Assembly: GCF_900107765.1 (NCBI RefSeq)
Contig: NZ_FNQY01000034.1
Span: forward strand, 1 to 33,707
Origin: Arachidicoccus rhizosphaerae
GTDB lineage: Bacteria > Bacteroidota > Bacteroidia > Chitinophagales > Chitinophagaceae
Direction of reading: 5' to 3'
DNA length: 33,707 nt
Below the pieces are notes generated by a model, which saw nothing but the letters and a program-made list of their open reading frames with translations, searched no databases and was not told the origin of the DNA. Within the stretch, counting starts at the first letter, position 1; each line of letters opens with the position of its first letter. Shown piece after piece: positions 1 to 7,078 of the stretch. The position numbers and the translations under genes were made by a program.

Positions 1-27
1 GTAAGCGTTCGGCTAGAACCGTCATTG
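1..27 (+). repeat. IS66 left terminal inverted repeat
   Basis: Begins GTAAGCGTTCGGC and ends GTCATTG. It matches the reverse complement of 2391-2417 except for one T/G difference at position 14. The terminal TTG (25-27) also serves as the -33 element of the inward promoter. Confidence 0.93.
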
Positions 28-54
28 CCTTTATGAGTAGCTAGATTAGATTTG
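25..54 (+). promoter_or_regulatory. Inward promoter for tnpB/tnpC at the IS66 left end
   Basis: TTG at 25-27, inside the inverted repeat, is followed after exactly 19 bp by TAGATTTG at 47-54, a full match to the Bacteroidota TAnnTTTG -7 element. Transcription would start near 58-62, before the ATG at 73. This argues against the in-frame TTG at 52 as start codon, because it lies inside the -7 box. Confidence 0.6.
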
Positions 55-72
55 CCGGCTAATTATTGGAAT

Positions 73-414
73 ATGATCTCTTATTCAAATACTTGCCGCT
101 ACTACGTTTATCAAGACGCCTGCAATATGCGATACAGCTTCGATCGGCTCGGTGGCATTGTGAATGCCCATATGGAGGGAAATTTATTGTCGGGAGATAT
201 TTTTATATTTATCAACAAACGAAAAAATCAGTGTAAGTTGCTTCGGTGGTCAGAGGATGGCTTTGAGATTTTCCACAAACGCCTCGTAAAAGGTACATTT
301 GCCGTACCGCCTAATGGACAGATAGAAGCATACGAGTTGCAATTAATGATCAGTGGTGTGGTGTTGGAACGCTATAGAAAAAAGAAGCGTTTTTCAATAA
401 AAAATGTGGTATAA
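73..414 (+). CDS. tnpB: IS66 accessory protein TnpB (IS66 Orf2)
   Basis: A 113-residue protein of the IS66 Orf2 family, needed for transposition of IS66 elements although its biochemical role is poorly known. The N-terminal half carries the family pattern RYYVYQDACNMRYSFDRLGG (compare the usual RYYLYRxxTDMRKSFDGL), followed by GDIFIFINKRKNQCKLL, the WSEDGF segment and KRLVKGTF. The frame is open from a TTG at 52, but the ATG at 73 is preferred because known relatives start a few residues before the RYY motif and because the TTG falls in the predicted -7 box. tnpC follows after 39 bp. In most IS66 elements a tnpA gene precedes tnpB on the same strand; here there is none. Confidence 0.9.
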   Translation: MISYSNTCRYYVYQDACNMRYSFDRLGGIVNAHMEGNLLSGDIFIFINKRKNQCKLLRWSEDGFEIFHKRLVKGTFAVPPNGQIEAYELQLMISGVVLERYRKKKRFSIKNVV

Positions 415-417
415 TAT

Positions 418-449
418 TTTGATTAGATAATTTATATTACATATATTTG
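418..449 (+). promoter_or_regulatory. Possible second promoter in front of tnpC
   Basis: TTTG at 418-421 and TATATTTG at 442-449 are spaced by 20 bp, matching the Bacteroidota consensus. The -7 box ends only four bases before the tnpC ATG at 454, so a transcript from it would be nearly leaderless. This may therefore be a chance match in AT-rich sequence. Confidence 0.3.
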
Positions 450-453
450 CAAT

Positions 454-2070
454 ATGAGTAAGGACCTCATAAATATTGTTCATGCGCTGATCAAAAGAGT
501 AGATGAGCTGACCGCAGAAGTAAAGACGCTGCGGGCAGAGAATGCTGCTTTGCTGGACGAGAACAAAGGTCTTAAGCTTAAGGTAGAAGAACAGAAAAGA
601 ATTATTGACGAGCAGAACAGGGTGATCTATGGTTCCAAAACGGAACGGTTCATTCCTTTAGCCAACGCTGCTGGCCAGGTGCCTATTTTGTTTGCCTTAG
701 AGGAGATTGGTAATATTGAAGTAAAAGGGGTGACGACTGTTGGTGAAAAGCAAAAGCCCGCACCTGTAAAGAAAATGTATGTCCGCCCTGGCCGCAACCC
801 ATTCCCGGCTCATTTAGAAAGAAATACCATTACGCAAGAGCCACAGATGGATCTGACCGGTTATGTTCAAATCGGCCAGGACGTAACAGAGCGGCTGGAT
901 TATCAACCCTCCAAACTGACCGTTAACAGGTATGTTTATCCAAAGTATATCCAGATAGACGAACAGACACGTGTACGTCATATTGTACAGGCAGAATCGG
1001 TGCAGGGACCCATTGAGAAAGGTATTCCTGAAGCAGGCCTGCTGGCAGCTATTGCTGTAGACAAGTTTCTGTATCATATGCCCATAGACAGGCAGTTGAA
1101 GCGCTTTGCTTATCTGGGCGTCGAACTGGCTGCCGGAACTGTCAACGGCTGGATGGACAGTATCCATGTAATGCTTGCGCCACTGATGGATGCACTGAAA
1201 ACAGAAGTTTTATCCGGTCCAGTCCTTCAGGCGGATGAGAGCCATATACGGGTACTGGATAGCGACAAAAAAGGTAAAACACACCGCGGCTGGATGTGGG
1301 TCTACCGACACCCTCAGAAGCGTCTGGTACTGTTTGATTACCGGCGAGGCCGGGATAAATCGGGGCCGATAGAGATGCTGGAGGATTATCGGGGATTTTT
1401 GCAGGTAGATGGTTACACCTGTTATGAGGATGCGCGTGTAGGCGGCAGGGAAGATATTACCCTGGTGCATTGTCACGCCCATTCAAGAAGGTACTTCGAA
1501 AAAGCGTTACCATATGACCCGGTGAGGGCTAATCATTATATGACAGAGATCCAGAAGGTCTATCATATTGAGCGGGAGATCAAAGAACAGCAGTTAAATG
1601 ATAAACAAATTGTGGAAGTGCGGGAGACCAGGGCTCTGCCTATCCTTAAAGAACTGAAACAATGGCTGATAGCCAATGCTTCGCAGGTGTTGCCGGACTC
1701 ACCTATCGGTAAAGCTATACATTATGCATTGAGCCGTTGGGATAAGTTATTGACCTATACTCATTATACATTTATCCCCATAGATAATAATGGAATCGAA
1801 TCCCTCATAAGAAGTTTAGCCTTAGGTCGCAAGAACTACCTGTTCGCCGGATCGCATCATGGCGCTGAACGGATCGCTTTGATGTATTCGCTAATGGCAT
1901 GCTGTAAGGAATACAGCGTAGATCCCTATGAATATCTAAAGGATGTCATCAGTCGTATCAGTACACATAAACAGAAAAATATCAAAGAGCTTTTGCCGCA
2001 TCACTGGAGCAGAGCTGATAAATCTGCAATCAGACAGTCTCCGGAGCACACGGCTATAAAATATGCATGA
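454..2070 (+). CDS. tnpC: IS66 transposase TnpC
   Basis: A 538-residue DDE transposase of normal length for the family; it catalyses cut or strand transfer of the element ends. Residues about 15-60 are a heptad-rich leucine-zipper coiled coil. A linker and zinc-finger-like region follow, then the RNase H-fold core. The likely catalytic triad is D261 (LQADESH), D319 (LQVDGY) and E449 (DNNGIESLIRSLALGRKN). The IS66 C-terminal domain is present (GSHHGAERIALMYSL, DPYEYLKDV). No frameshift or stop is seen. Its 3' end overlaps the convergent tnpA by 17 bp, so the two transcripts can form antisense ends. It is expressed from the left-end promoter, perhaps also from one just upstream. Confidence 0.95.
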   Translation: MSKDLINIVHALIKRVDELTAEVKTLRAENAALLDENKGLKLKVEEQKRIIDEQNRVIYGSKTERFIPLANAAGQVPILFALEEIGNIEVKGVTTVGEKQKPAPVKKMYVRPGRNPFPAHLERNTITQEPQMDLTGYVQIGQDVTERLDYQPSKLTVNRYVYPKYIQIDEQTRVRHIVQAESVQGPIEKGIPEAGLLAAIAVDKFLYHMPIDRQLKRFAYLGVELAAGTVNGWMDSIHVMLAPLMDALKTEVLSGPVLQADESHIRVLDSDKKGKTHRGWMWVYRHPQKRLVLFDYRRGRDKSGPIEMLEDYRGFLQVDGYTCYEDARVGGREDITLVHCHAHSRRYFEKALPYDPVRANHYMTEIQKVYHIEREIKEQQLNDKQIVEVRETRALPILKELKQWLIANASQVLPDSPIGKAIHYALSRWDKLLTYTHYTFIPIDNNGIESLIRSLALGRKNYLFAGSHHGAERIALMYSLMACCKEYSVDPYEYLKDVISRISTHKQKNIKELLPHHWSRADKSAIRQSPEHTAIKYA

Positions 2071-2344
2071 GCGCAGCTATAACTGTCGCATCATACACAT
2101 GGATCACGGCTTTTCCCGGTAAATCAATACTCGCCAATAGGTGCCCGTTTTGAGAGATATCCTTAATACGAACGGGAATAAATCCGGCAGATACACTATC
2201 TGATTTACTCTTGTTTAATTTATTGCGCCAGTAGTAATAAAACGTTTCAGTGATTCCCTTTTCTGCGCAGAAATTCTTGACTCGCTGCCCATCAGGCTTG
2301 CTGTTGATTAACGCCATAACTTCTTCCCGATTTACCTTTGTCAT
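2054..2344 (-). CDS. tnpA: IS66 TnpA-type helix-turn-helix protein, on the opposite strand
   Basis: A 96-residue protein of the IS66 TnpA (Orf1) type, a small DNA-binding partner of the transposase. The N-terminal half contains a helix-turn-helix region (GQRVKNFCAEKGITETFYYY, then WRNKL). The second half has the family's short beta region (GFIPVRI, IDLPGKAVIHV, ATVIAALMHIL). The frame opens at a TTG (2353), but the ATG at 2344 lies 20 bp below a good -7 box and gives the normal length. In other IS66 elements this gene is usually first in a co-directional tnpA-tnpB-tnpC operon; here it is inverted and placed last, convergent with tnpC and overlapping it by 17 bp. Confidence 0.85.
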   Translation of the reverse strand: MTKVNREEVMALINSKPDGQRVKNFCAEKGITETFYYYWRNKLNKSKSDSVSAGFIPVRIKDISQNGHLLASIDLPGKAVIHVYDATVIAALMHIL

Positions 2345-2363
2345 AATTATCAATTTTAGATGG

Positions 2364-2393
2364 CAAAAGTAAATCCCGGGTATTTAATGACAA
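2364..2393 (-). promoter_or_regulatory. Inward promoter for tnpA at the IS66 right end
   Basis: On the minus strand TTG (2393-2391, inside the right inverted repeat) is followed after 19 bp by TACTTTTG (2371-2364). Spacing and -33 position are the same as at the left end, so the two inverted repeats carry matched inward promoters. The tnpA ATG lies about 20 bp downstream. Confidence 0.6.
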
Positions 2394-2417
2394 TGACGGT
2401 TCTCGCCGAACGCTTAC
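2391..2417 (-). repeat. IS66 right terminal inverted repeat
   Basis: Reverse complement begins GTAAGCGTTCGGC and ends GTCATTG, pairing with 1-27 at 26 of 27 positions. The sequence beyond 2417 reads in frame into the GH32 remnant. Confidence 0.93.
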
Positions 2418-2675
2418 TTTAGCGCAGCAAATATTAAATATAAGACACCGGAAACAATGGTGCTTACCGCACCATTAAAACCTGTCAACGGTCAAATTAA
2501 AATCCAGGTATTACTGGACAAATCATCCCTGGAAGTTTTTGGTAATGACGGAGAGCGGGTAATTACGACAATGTTATACCCGGACGACAAAGAAACCGGT
2601 CTATCTGTATTTGCTGAGGGAAAGGCCAAATTTGAGAAGTTAAGGATCTGGAATTTAGAAAACAGGAGGAAATAA
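2418..2675 (+). pseudogene. 3' remnant of a GH32 (levanase/invertase-type) gene cut by the IS66 element
   Basis: About 85 in-frame codons run from the IS66 border to a TAA. They encode the end of the C-terminal beta-sandwich of a glycoside hydrolase family 32 enzyme; members hydrolyse fructans, levan or sucrose. The diagnostic stretch is VLLDKSSLEVFGNDGE, the usual GH32 'DrSSvEvFgndG' signature, followed by GLSVFAEG and a closing beta strand (KLRIWNL). The reading frame is already open at the first base after the inverted repeat, so the ATG at 2457 is an internal methionine and not a start. The catalytic five-bladed propeller is missing and should lie to the left of the window. The redoxin gene follows after 19 bp, so the two were probably co-transcribed. 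Confidence 0.85.
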
Positions 2676-2694
2676 ATTATACAATACGTCTACC

Positions 2695-3180
2695 ATGAAG
2701 CACGTCAGCCGCATCACCATATTGACTTTAGGGGTCATGACCCTGTTAACCTCAGTGTATGCACAACATACAAAACTGCCTCCATTTAGAATGGAGCAGG
2801 TGAATGGTAAGGTGTTTAAGGCAGAGGAGCTGCCTTATGGCAAACCGATTGTATTAGTATATTTTCTCCCAGACTGTGATCATTGCCAGAAGCTCACTGA
2901 AGAAATTATCCAGCACATCCATGCATTTGATAAGGCCTCTATGGCAATGATCACTTATTACCCGGTAACTGCTGTGGGAAATTTTGCCAGAAAGTATGGG
3001 CTGAATAAATATAGCAATTTTTATCTCGGCACCGAACTCGAAAGGTTTTTCTTAAAAAACTATTATCAACTTACCAGCCTGCCTTTTATGGCGCTTTATA
3101 ACAAAAACGGCGACCTGCAAAAGGCCTATTACTCTGAAAAAGGGTTTGGCGATTTGGTTCAGAGACTGAAGGGGTTATAG
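2695..3180 (+). CDS. Secreted thioredoxin-fold protein (TlpA/AhpC-like redoxin)
   Basis: A 161-residue protein with a Sec signal peptide (hydrophobic residues about 7-20, cleavage near VYAQ). One thioredoxin fold follows, with a CxxC active site C61-D-H-C64 in the context YFLPDCDHCQK, and a cis-proline-type segment LTSLPFMALYNKNG near residue 130. Such periplasmic redoxins reduce disulfides or serve as partners of secreted enzymes; the exact substrate cannot be told. It follows the GH32 remnant closely and probably belonged to the same sugar-utilisation operon. The CDHC motif differs from the CGPC or CEPC of classical thioredoxin and ResA. No terminator is visible downstream. Confidence 0.8.
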   Translation: MKHVSRITILTLGVMTLLTSVYAQHTKLPPFRMEQVNGKVFKAEELPYGKPIVLVYFLPDCDHCQKLTEEIIQHIHAFDKASMAMITYYPVTAVGNFARKYGLNKYSNFYLGTELERFFLKNYYQLTSLPFMALYNKNGDLQKAYYSEKGFGDLVQRLKGL

Positions 3181-3235
3181 TGAATTTCATTATTATTATT
3201 AAACAAAAGGAGACCTAAATTTAAATACAATAAAT

Positions 3236-3367
3236 ATGAACAGTATGTTGTTTAGGATTTCCATGTTAATAAATTACTCAGTTGTAAAAGTTATATCTCT
3301 ACTCGAATCTCTCTTTTCAACAAACTCATACCGCAGCGTATTTGCTAGCCCTTCGGCAAGAGTATAA
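3236..3367 (+). pseudogene. Short reading frame that looks like a truncated gene start
   Basis: Forty-three codons begin MNSMLFRISML after an AG-rich stretch (AAAAGGAGACC, about 25 bp upstream). This resembles the first residues of a secreted or outer-membrane protein of the preceding sugar locus. From about 3268 onward the frame runs antisense through the 3' end of the SDR gene and soon stops, so the downstream part is not a natural protein. The likely reading is that the gene was cut where the polysaccharide locus now ends. It could also be a chance frame. Confidence 0.3.
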
Positions 3368-4272
3368 GGAGGTACAAAACCCAAAGTCATCAAAGCTGAC
3401 GCATCAAACTGTGTCGTCGCACAAAATTTCTTGACCCGCACGCTACTTATATTAAATTTCTTACCAGACAATTTAGCCAAAAAATCAAAGCCAAATCCAC
3501 CCAACATTCCAATCGCGTAGGGCACTTTGGTAGTAGGAATATTTCTTTCCAAAACGGTACCAATATGGGTTACCAGTTCATTCATTGTAAAATCAGGCTT
3601 GTCAACATAATTAAAAACATTATACCCATGCGACAGCTTCTCAATAAAAAATCGCAAGAACGTCACAATATTCCCAATATAGGCCATAGACTTTTTATTA
3701 TCGCCGTTGCCGACCATCATAAATTTACCGGAACTTATTTGCCGAAGCAAATTGAAAACATTTCCTCTATTACGTTCACCAAAAATAACCGTAGGTCGTA
3801 CAATATTCACATTCCGACTTCCATCCTTTGCATACCATTTTTGCAGGACTTCCTCAGCTTGATATTTTGTTTTACCATATTCATTAAATGGATCAACAGG
3901 ATTCAATTCACTAGGATTTTCCTTATTTAATCCATAAACTGCGACAGAACTTGTAAATATAATTCTTTTTATACCATTTGTATCCATGGAATTAAGTACA
4001 TTTCGCATTCCTTGAACGTTAACATCATAATATAAAGTTTTAGGAGTCACATCATCTCTATGTTCGGCAGCTAAAAGAACAACTAAATCTTGACCAGCTA
4101 ATAACTCATCCAACTTGTTCTGATCCAAAACATTTGCGAGAGTCGTAATCTCAGGATAGAAATGACTCGGTTGCTTATCTATATTTATTACCTCAGAATG
4201 GCCATGTTCCTTGAGCTCATTAATAAGCCGTGTCCCAACAAAACCAGATCCACCAATGATTGCTATTTTCAT
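3274..4272 (-). CDS. Extended SDR NAD-dependent nucleotide-sugar epimerase/dehydratase
   Basis: A 332-residue extended short-chain dehydrogenase/reductase. The NAD site is GGSGFVG at the N-terminus (residues 7-13). The catalytic Ser/Tyr/Lys set is visible as TSSVAVYG and the YGKTK motif about 30 residues later. C-terminal nucleotide-sugar-binding elements follow (RPTVIFGERNRGN). Enzymes of this type epimerise or dehydrate UDP-sugars; the precise substrate cannot be read from the sequence. It is the last gene of the leftward locus and overlaps the upstream GT4 by 4 bp. This SDR/WbuB-like pair is common in O-antigen and capsule loci, where a sugar-phosphate transferase usually comes next; here nothing follows and the coding stops at a broken reading frame on the other strand. 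Confidence 0.8.
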   Translation of the reverse strand: MKIAIIGGSGFVGTRLINELKEHGHSEVINIDKQPSHFYPEITTLANVLDQNKLDELLAGQDLVVLLAAEHRDDVTPKTLYYDVNVQGMRNVLNSMDTNGIKRIIFTSSVAVYGLNKENPSELNPVDPFNEYGKTKYQAEEVLQKWYAKDGSRNVNIVRPTVIFGERNRGNVFNLLRQISSGKFMMVGNGDNKKSMAYIGNIVTFLRFFIEKLSHGYNVFNYVDKPDFTMNELVTHIGTVLERNIPTTKVPYAIGMLGGFGFDFLAKLSGKKFNISSVRVKKFCATTQFDASALMTLGFVPPYTLAEGLANTLRYEFVEKRDSSRDITFTTE

Positions 4273-5465
4273 TTCGATTTTAATATTTTTAATTCACAAT
4301 TAAACTGTTCTATTTGATTCTGAAAATTCAACTGACTATTTGCCATCTTCATACAATTTTCCAGTAATTTCCCATAAGCTTCGTCATTTAGCTCTTTTAA
4401 TTTAATTATATTATTTGATAATTGTTCAAAATTACCCGGATCAGAAGTAAATCCAACCTCATTTTCACTAATAATTTGAGCACCCTCTCCTCCTCCGCAA
4501 AATAGAACCGGCACACTTAAGGCAATTAATTCATAAATTTTCGAAGGGACAGCTCCATAAATTCTACTAGCCAAAGGTACAATCGAAGCGTGAAATCTCG
4601 GCAACACCTTATGCAACTCTGACTTTCTAAGACTCCCATGAAAAAATATATTGCTGTCCTTATTCGTCATCAAATACTCTTTAATGAGTGCCTCTTCATT
4701 GCCTCCTCCATAAATGTGAAACTCTACTCCTAACGTCTTAAAATCTACATTTTTACAAATTTGATAAACTCCTTGTGCAACACCTAGCAACCCGGCATAA
4801 ATAATCTTTTTTACACCTTCGAATTTAAAAGTATTCTTGGAGTCATTTTCCTCATTGGGCCCTATATTACGATATAAAAATACTGATTTATTACATCTCG
4901 AGCTAACATGTGTCAGTATCTCATTAGACTGTCCCATTATCAAATCAGAATGAAGATAATTATAATTTTCTATTTTCTCCAATAAGCTAAACATTTTACC
5001 CTCTTGCATCACACCTAACTCCAATGCTGATAAAGGCCACAAATCTGAAACATTCAACACCTTCTTACATCCTTTGAAAAATCTAGACAAAACCAAAGCC
5101 GAAAAAGATACAAATAATGGTGAATGCTGAATAATAACAACATCTGGTTTCTTTTTCCGAAACCTAAAAAGACCAACCCAAAAAGATGCCGCAAACGAAA
5201 CCATTCCTAAGGCTCTTTGAACAGGCTTCTTGGATATTGTGGCATAAATCCAATAACGATTTACTATAATTCCTTGTATCTTCTCTATTCGACTAAACTT
5301 TCTCTTGTAGTCATCAAAAATCTCACCTTCAGGGTAATTGGGTAGAGGTGCAACAATTTCCACATCATGACCAAGCATTTTTAAACCATTTGCAAGATAA
5401 AATATGCGATTTGATGCAGCACCCATTTCAGGAGGAAAATAATTCGTAAAAATTAGTAATTTCAT
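4269..5465 (-). CDS. GT4-family glycosyltransferase, WbuB-like
   Basis: A 398-residue GT-B glycosyltransferase. The N-terminal acceptor domain starts MKLLIFTNYFPPEMGAASNR and contains PLPNYPEGEIF, a pattern typical of WbuB-type enzymes that add amino-dideoxy sugars in O-antigen assembly. The C-terminal donor domain has KIIYAGLLGVAQGV, FHGSLRKSELH and the E-x7-E-like segment around SKIYELIALSVPVLFCGGGEG. It is predicted to act on the cytoplasmic face on an undecaprenyl-linked acceptor; donor sugar unknown. It overlaps both neighbours by 4 bp, so it is translated within the operon. Confidence 0.85.
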   Translation of the reverse strand: MKLLIFTNYFPPEMGAASNRIFYLANGLKMLGHDVEIVAPLPNYPEGEIFDDYKRKFSRIEKIQGIIVNRYWIYATISKKPVQRALGMVSFAASFWVGLFRFRKKKPDVVIIQHSPLFVSFSALVLSRFFKGCKKVLNVSDLWPLSALELGVMQEGKMFSLLEKIENYNYLHSDLIMGQSNEILTHVSSRCNKSVFLYRNIGPNEENDSKNTFKFEGVKKIIYAGLLGVAQGVYQICKNVDFKTLGVEFHIYGGGNEEALIKEYLMTNKDSNIFFHGSLRKSELHKVLPRFHASIVPLASRIYGAVPSKIYELIALSVPVLFCGGGEGAQIISENEVGFTSDPGNFEQLSNNIIKLKELNDEAYGKLLENCMKMANSQLNFQNQIEQFNCELKILKSK

Positions 5466-7078
5466 CTTTTTAATTCTATCTTCGTGAGTAGTTCTTTTTT
5501 GAATATGACTTCTGCTTTAATAGCTTTCTCAAATAGATTATAGCCAATTGGACAATCAATCTCAATTAAAGCTATTCCTAAATTTTCACTAAATTCAATT
5601 TTAAGATTATCAAAATAAAGAACATCATTTATTTTTAAAATTCGCGTGCCTATTTCATGACTAAAAATGAGATTAACCCTAGCTTCAGATTCTTTACTTG
5701 ACTCCACAATATCGTGAATCAATATTAAGTTTTCAGAAAATTCCCAAGCCCTTTTATGTTTTATTCCTTTAAATAAATATCCGTTATGATAAGCAGATAG
5801 ATGAGCTATTCCCGGTGTCAAATATTCCTCCACATCACAGGCTATAGCCCTTCTTCCTACGCGAAAAGCACCATAAACTTCACTCGAATTAATCCCATCC
5901 ACCACAACGGTATTATGCATATGAGTTGAACGCTCCAATAGCCTTTGCCTACCCTTTATATAAGTAGAAATACCCGGGTCAATTAAAAACGGCCTACCGG
6001 CAACGTTTAATACAAAAGACAATGTGTCTGCATGAGCATGACCAGGCTGATAGGATGCGCCAATTTGCCCAACATCTACCCTACATTCATAATTTACTGT
6101 ATTATAAACTCGATAACCAGATTCTCTTAATTGAAAATCGGCCCTCAGAATAATACCCAGTTTTGCACTATAATCCAACAACCAATCTGTCGAAAAAGAA
6201 ATACCGCTAGTGCTATCATTAAAATATGGGATTTCCCCGTTTACAAATGATATTTGCTTAAGCCAAGATACCATTCTTTCGGCCTTGTCCCTTAAATAAT
6301 ATTCAAAAACCTCATCCCCGTCTGGCCATTCCTTATACCAATCTATTAATTCTAGTAAACGAAACAGAATGATTTGGTGATACATAGGACTTAGTTCGAA
6401 ATGCCCTCCATCTGGTAAGATTTGTTCTTCCAACTGGGCTTTCAATAGGCGAGTCGCTTTATTAATCCACTTTATTTCTCCAAAAAAAGCGCCTCCCATT
6501 AATAGCGCAAAAAGATTCTCTAATAAATGATTTGCCAACAAATGATATTCCAATCTATTGCTCAGAAAATCCAATTCGGCATGCAGATAACGAAGAAGAT
6601 TATCATTGAATATGCTAGGTTCTCTGTTTATCAAACGAATTACATTAATAGAACGTAAAGACGCAGGATACGACTCCAGTTCTAGCTGGCCGTCATCTAA
6701 AAGAAAATATAGATCGGAAAGCCAACTCTCCTTTTTTGATTTCGAAATATCTTCCTGAAAGACAAAATGGCAATACTGCAAATTATAATTCCATAATTTT
6801 CCGAATTCATCAAAACCCCATTCAATCGATTTATCAAACTTCTTTTCAAGATTTAAAAATACAAAATGATTTCTATCTGCATCTAAAACGGTTTTATAAA
6901 CAGGGGGTTGAACACTAAAATCCAAGAGTGTTATCCGGCTTTCGTCATATTTCCCATTGTAAGCAGATAGGTCCTTAGCTTTACTCAACCGATAAATAAT
7001 CTGATATTGTATCTGTTTGAATTTTAAAAATCTAAGCGTCCGTAGCACACGTGCAACTATGTGAACTTTATTAAGCAT
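5462..7078 (-). CDS. Heparinase II/III-like protein (polysaccharide lyase family)
   Basis: A 538-residue protein with an N-terminal alpha/alpha-toroid and a C-terminal heparinase II/III-like beta domain. The signature PGHAHADTLSFVL (about 345-357) with FLIDPGISTY just after is the standard motif of the family. Candidate catalytic residues in the toroid are H184 (LLANHLLEN) and Y233 (SPMYHQ), by analogy with heparinase II. These enzymes beta-eliminate uronic-acid polymers. No signal peptide is visible, so access to the polymer is unclear; cytoplasmic or accessory roles are possible. Family members without signal peptides recur in O-antigen/capsule loci. The TviB-type dehydrogenase in the same locus would supply the uronic acid such a lyase needs. 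Confidence 0.82.
   Translation of the reverse strand: MLNKVHIVARVLRTLRFLKFKQIQYQIIYRLSKAKDLSAYNGKYDESRITLLDFSVQPPVYKTVLDADRNHFVFLNLEKKFDKSIEWGFDEFGKLWNYNLQYCHFVFQEDISKSKKESWLSDLYFLLDDGQLELESYPASLRSINVIRLINREPSIFNDNLLRYLHAELDFLSNRLEYHLLANHLLENLFALLMGGAFFGEIKWINKATRLLKAQLEEQILPDGGHFELSPMYHQIILFRLLELIDWYKEWPDGDEVFEYYLRDKAERMVSWLKQISFVNGEIPYFNDSTSGISFSTDWLLDYSAKLGIILRADFQLRESGYRVYNTVNYECRVDVGQIGASYQPGHAHADTLSFVLNVAGRPFLIDPGISTYIKGRQRLLERSTHMHNTVVVDGINSSEVYGAFRVGRRAIACDVEEYLTPGIAHLSAYHNGYLFKGIKHKRAWEFSENLILIHDIVESSKESEARVNLIFSHEIGTRILKINDVLYFDNLKIEFSENLGIALIEIDCPIGYNLFEKAIKAEVIFKKELLTKIELKR

Larger units (their letters stand above)
1..2417. mobile_element. IS66-family insertion sequence, complete
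   Basis: The element is bounded by 27-bp inverted repeats at 1-27 and 2391-2417 that agree at 26 of 27 positions and begin GTAAGCG, the usual IS66-family terminus. It holds tnpB and tnpC on the plus strand and a tnpA-type gene on the minus strand at the far end. All three frames look intact, so the copy may be active. IS66 elements normally make an 8-bp target duplication; the right-hand candidate is 2418-2425, but the left flank lies outside the window and cannot be compared. The right side joins a GH32 coding remnant in frame. Confidence 0.93.

Noticed and set aside
52-72. TTG at 52 as tnpB start
   Set aside because: It lies inside a perfect -7 promoter box, and the ATG at 73 gives the normal family N-terminus.
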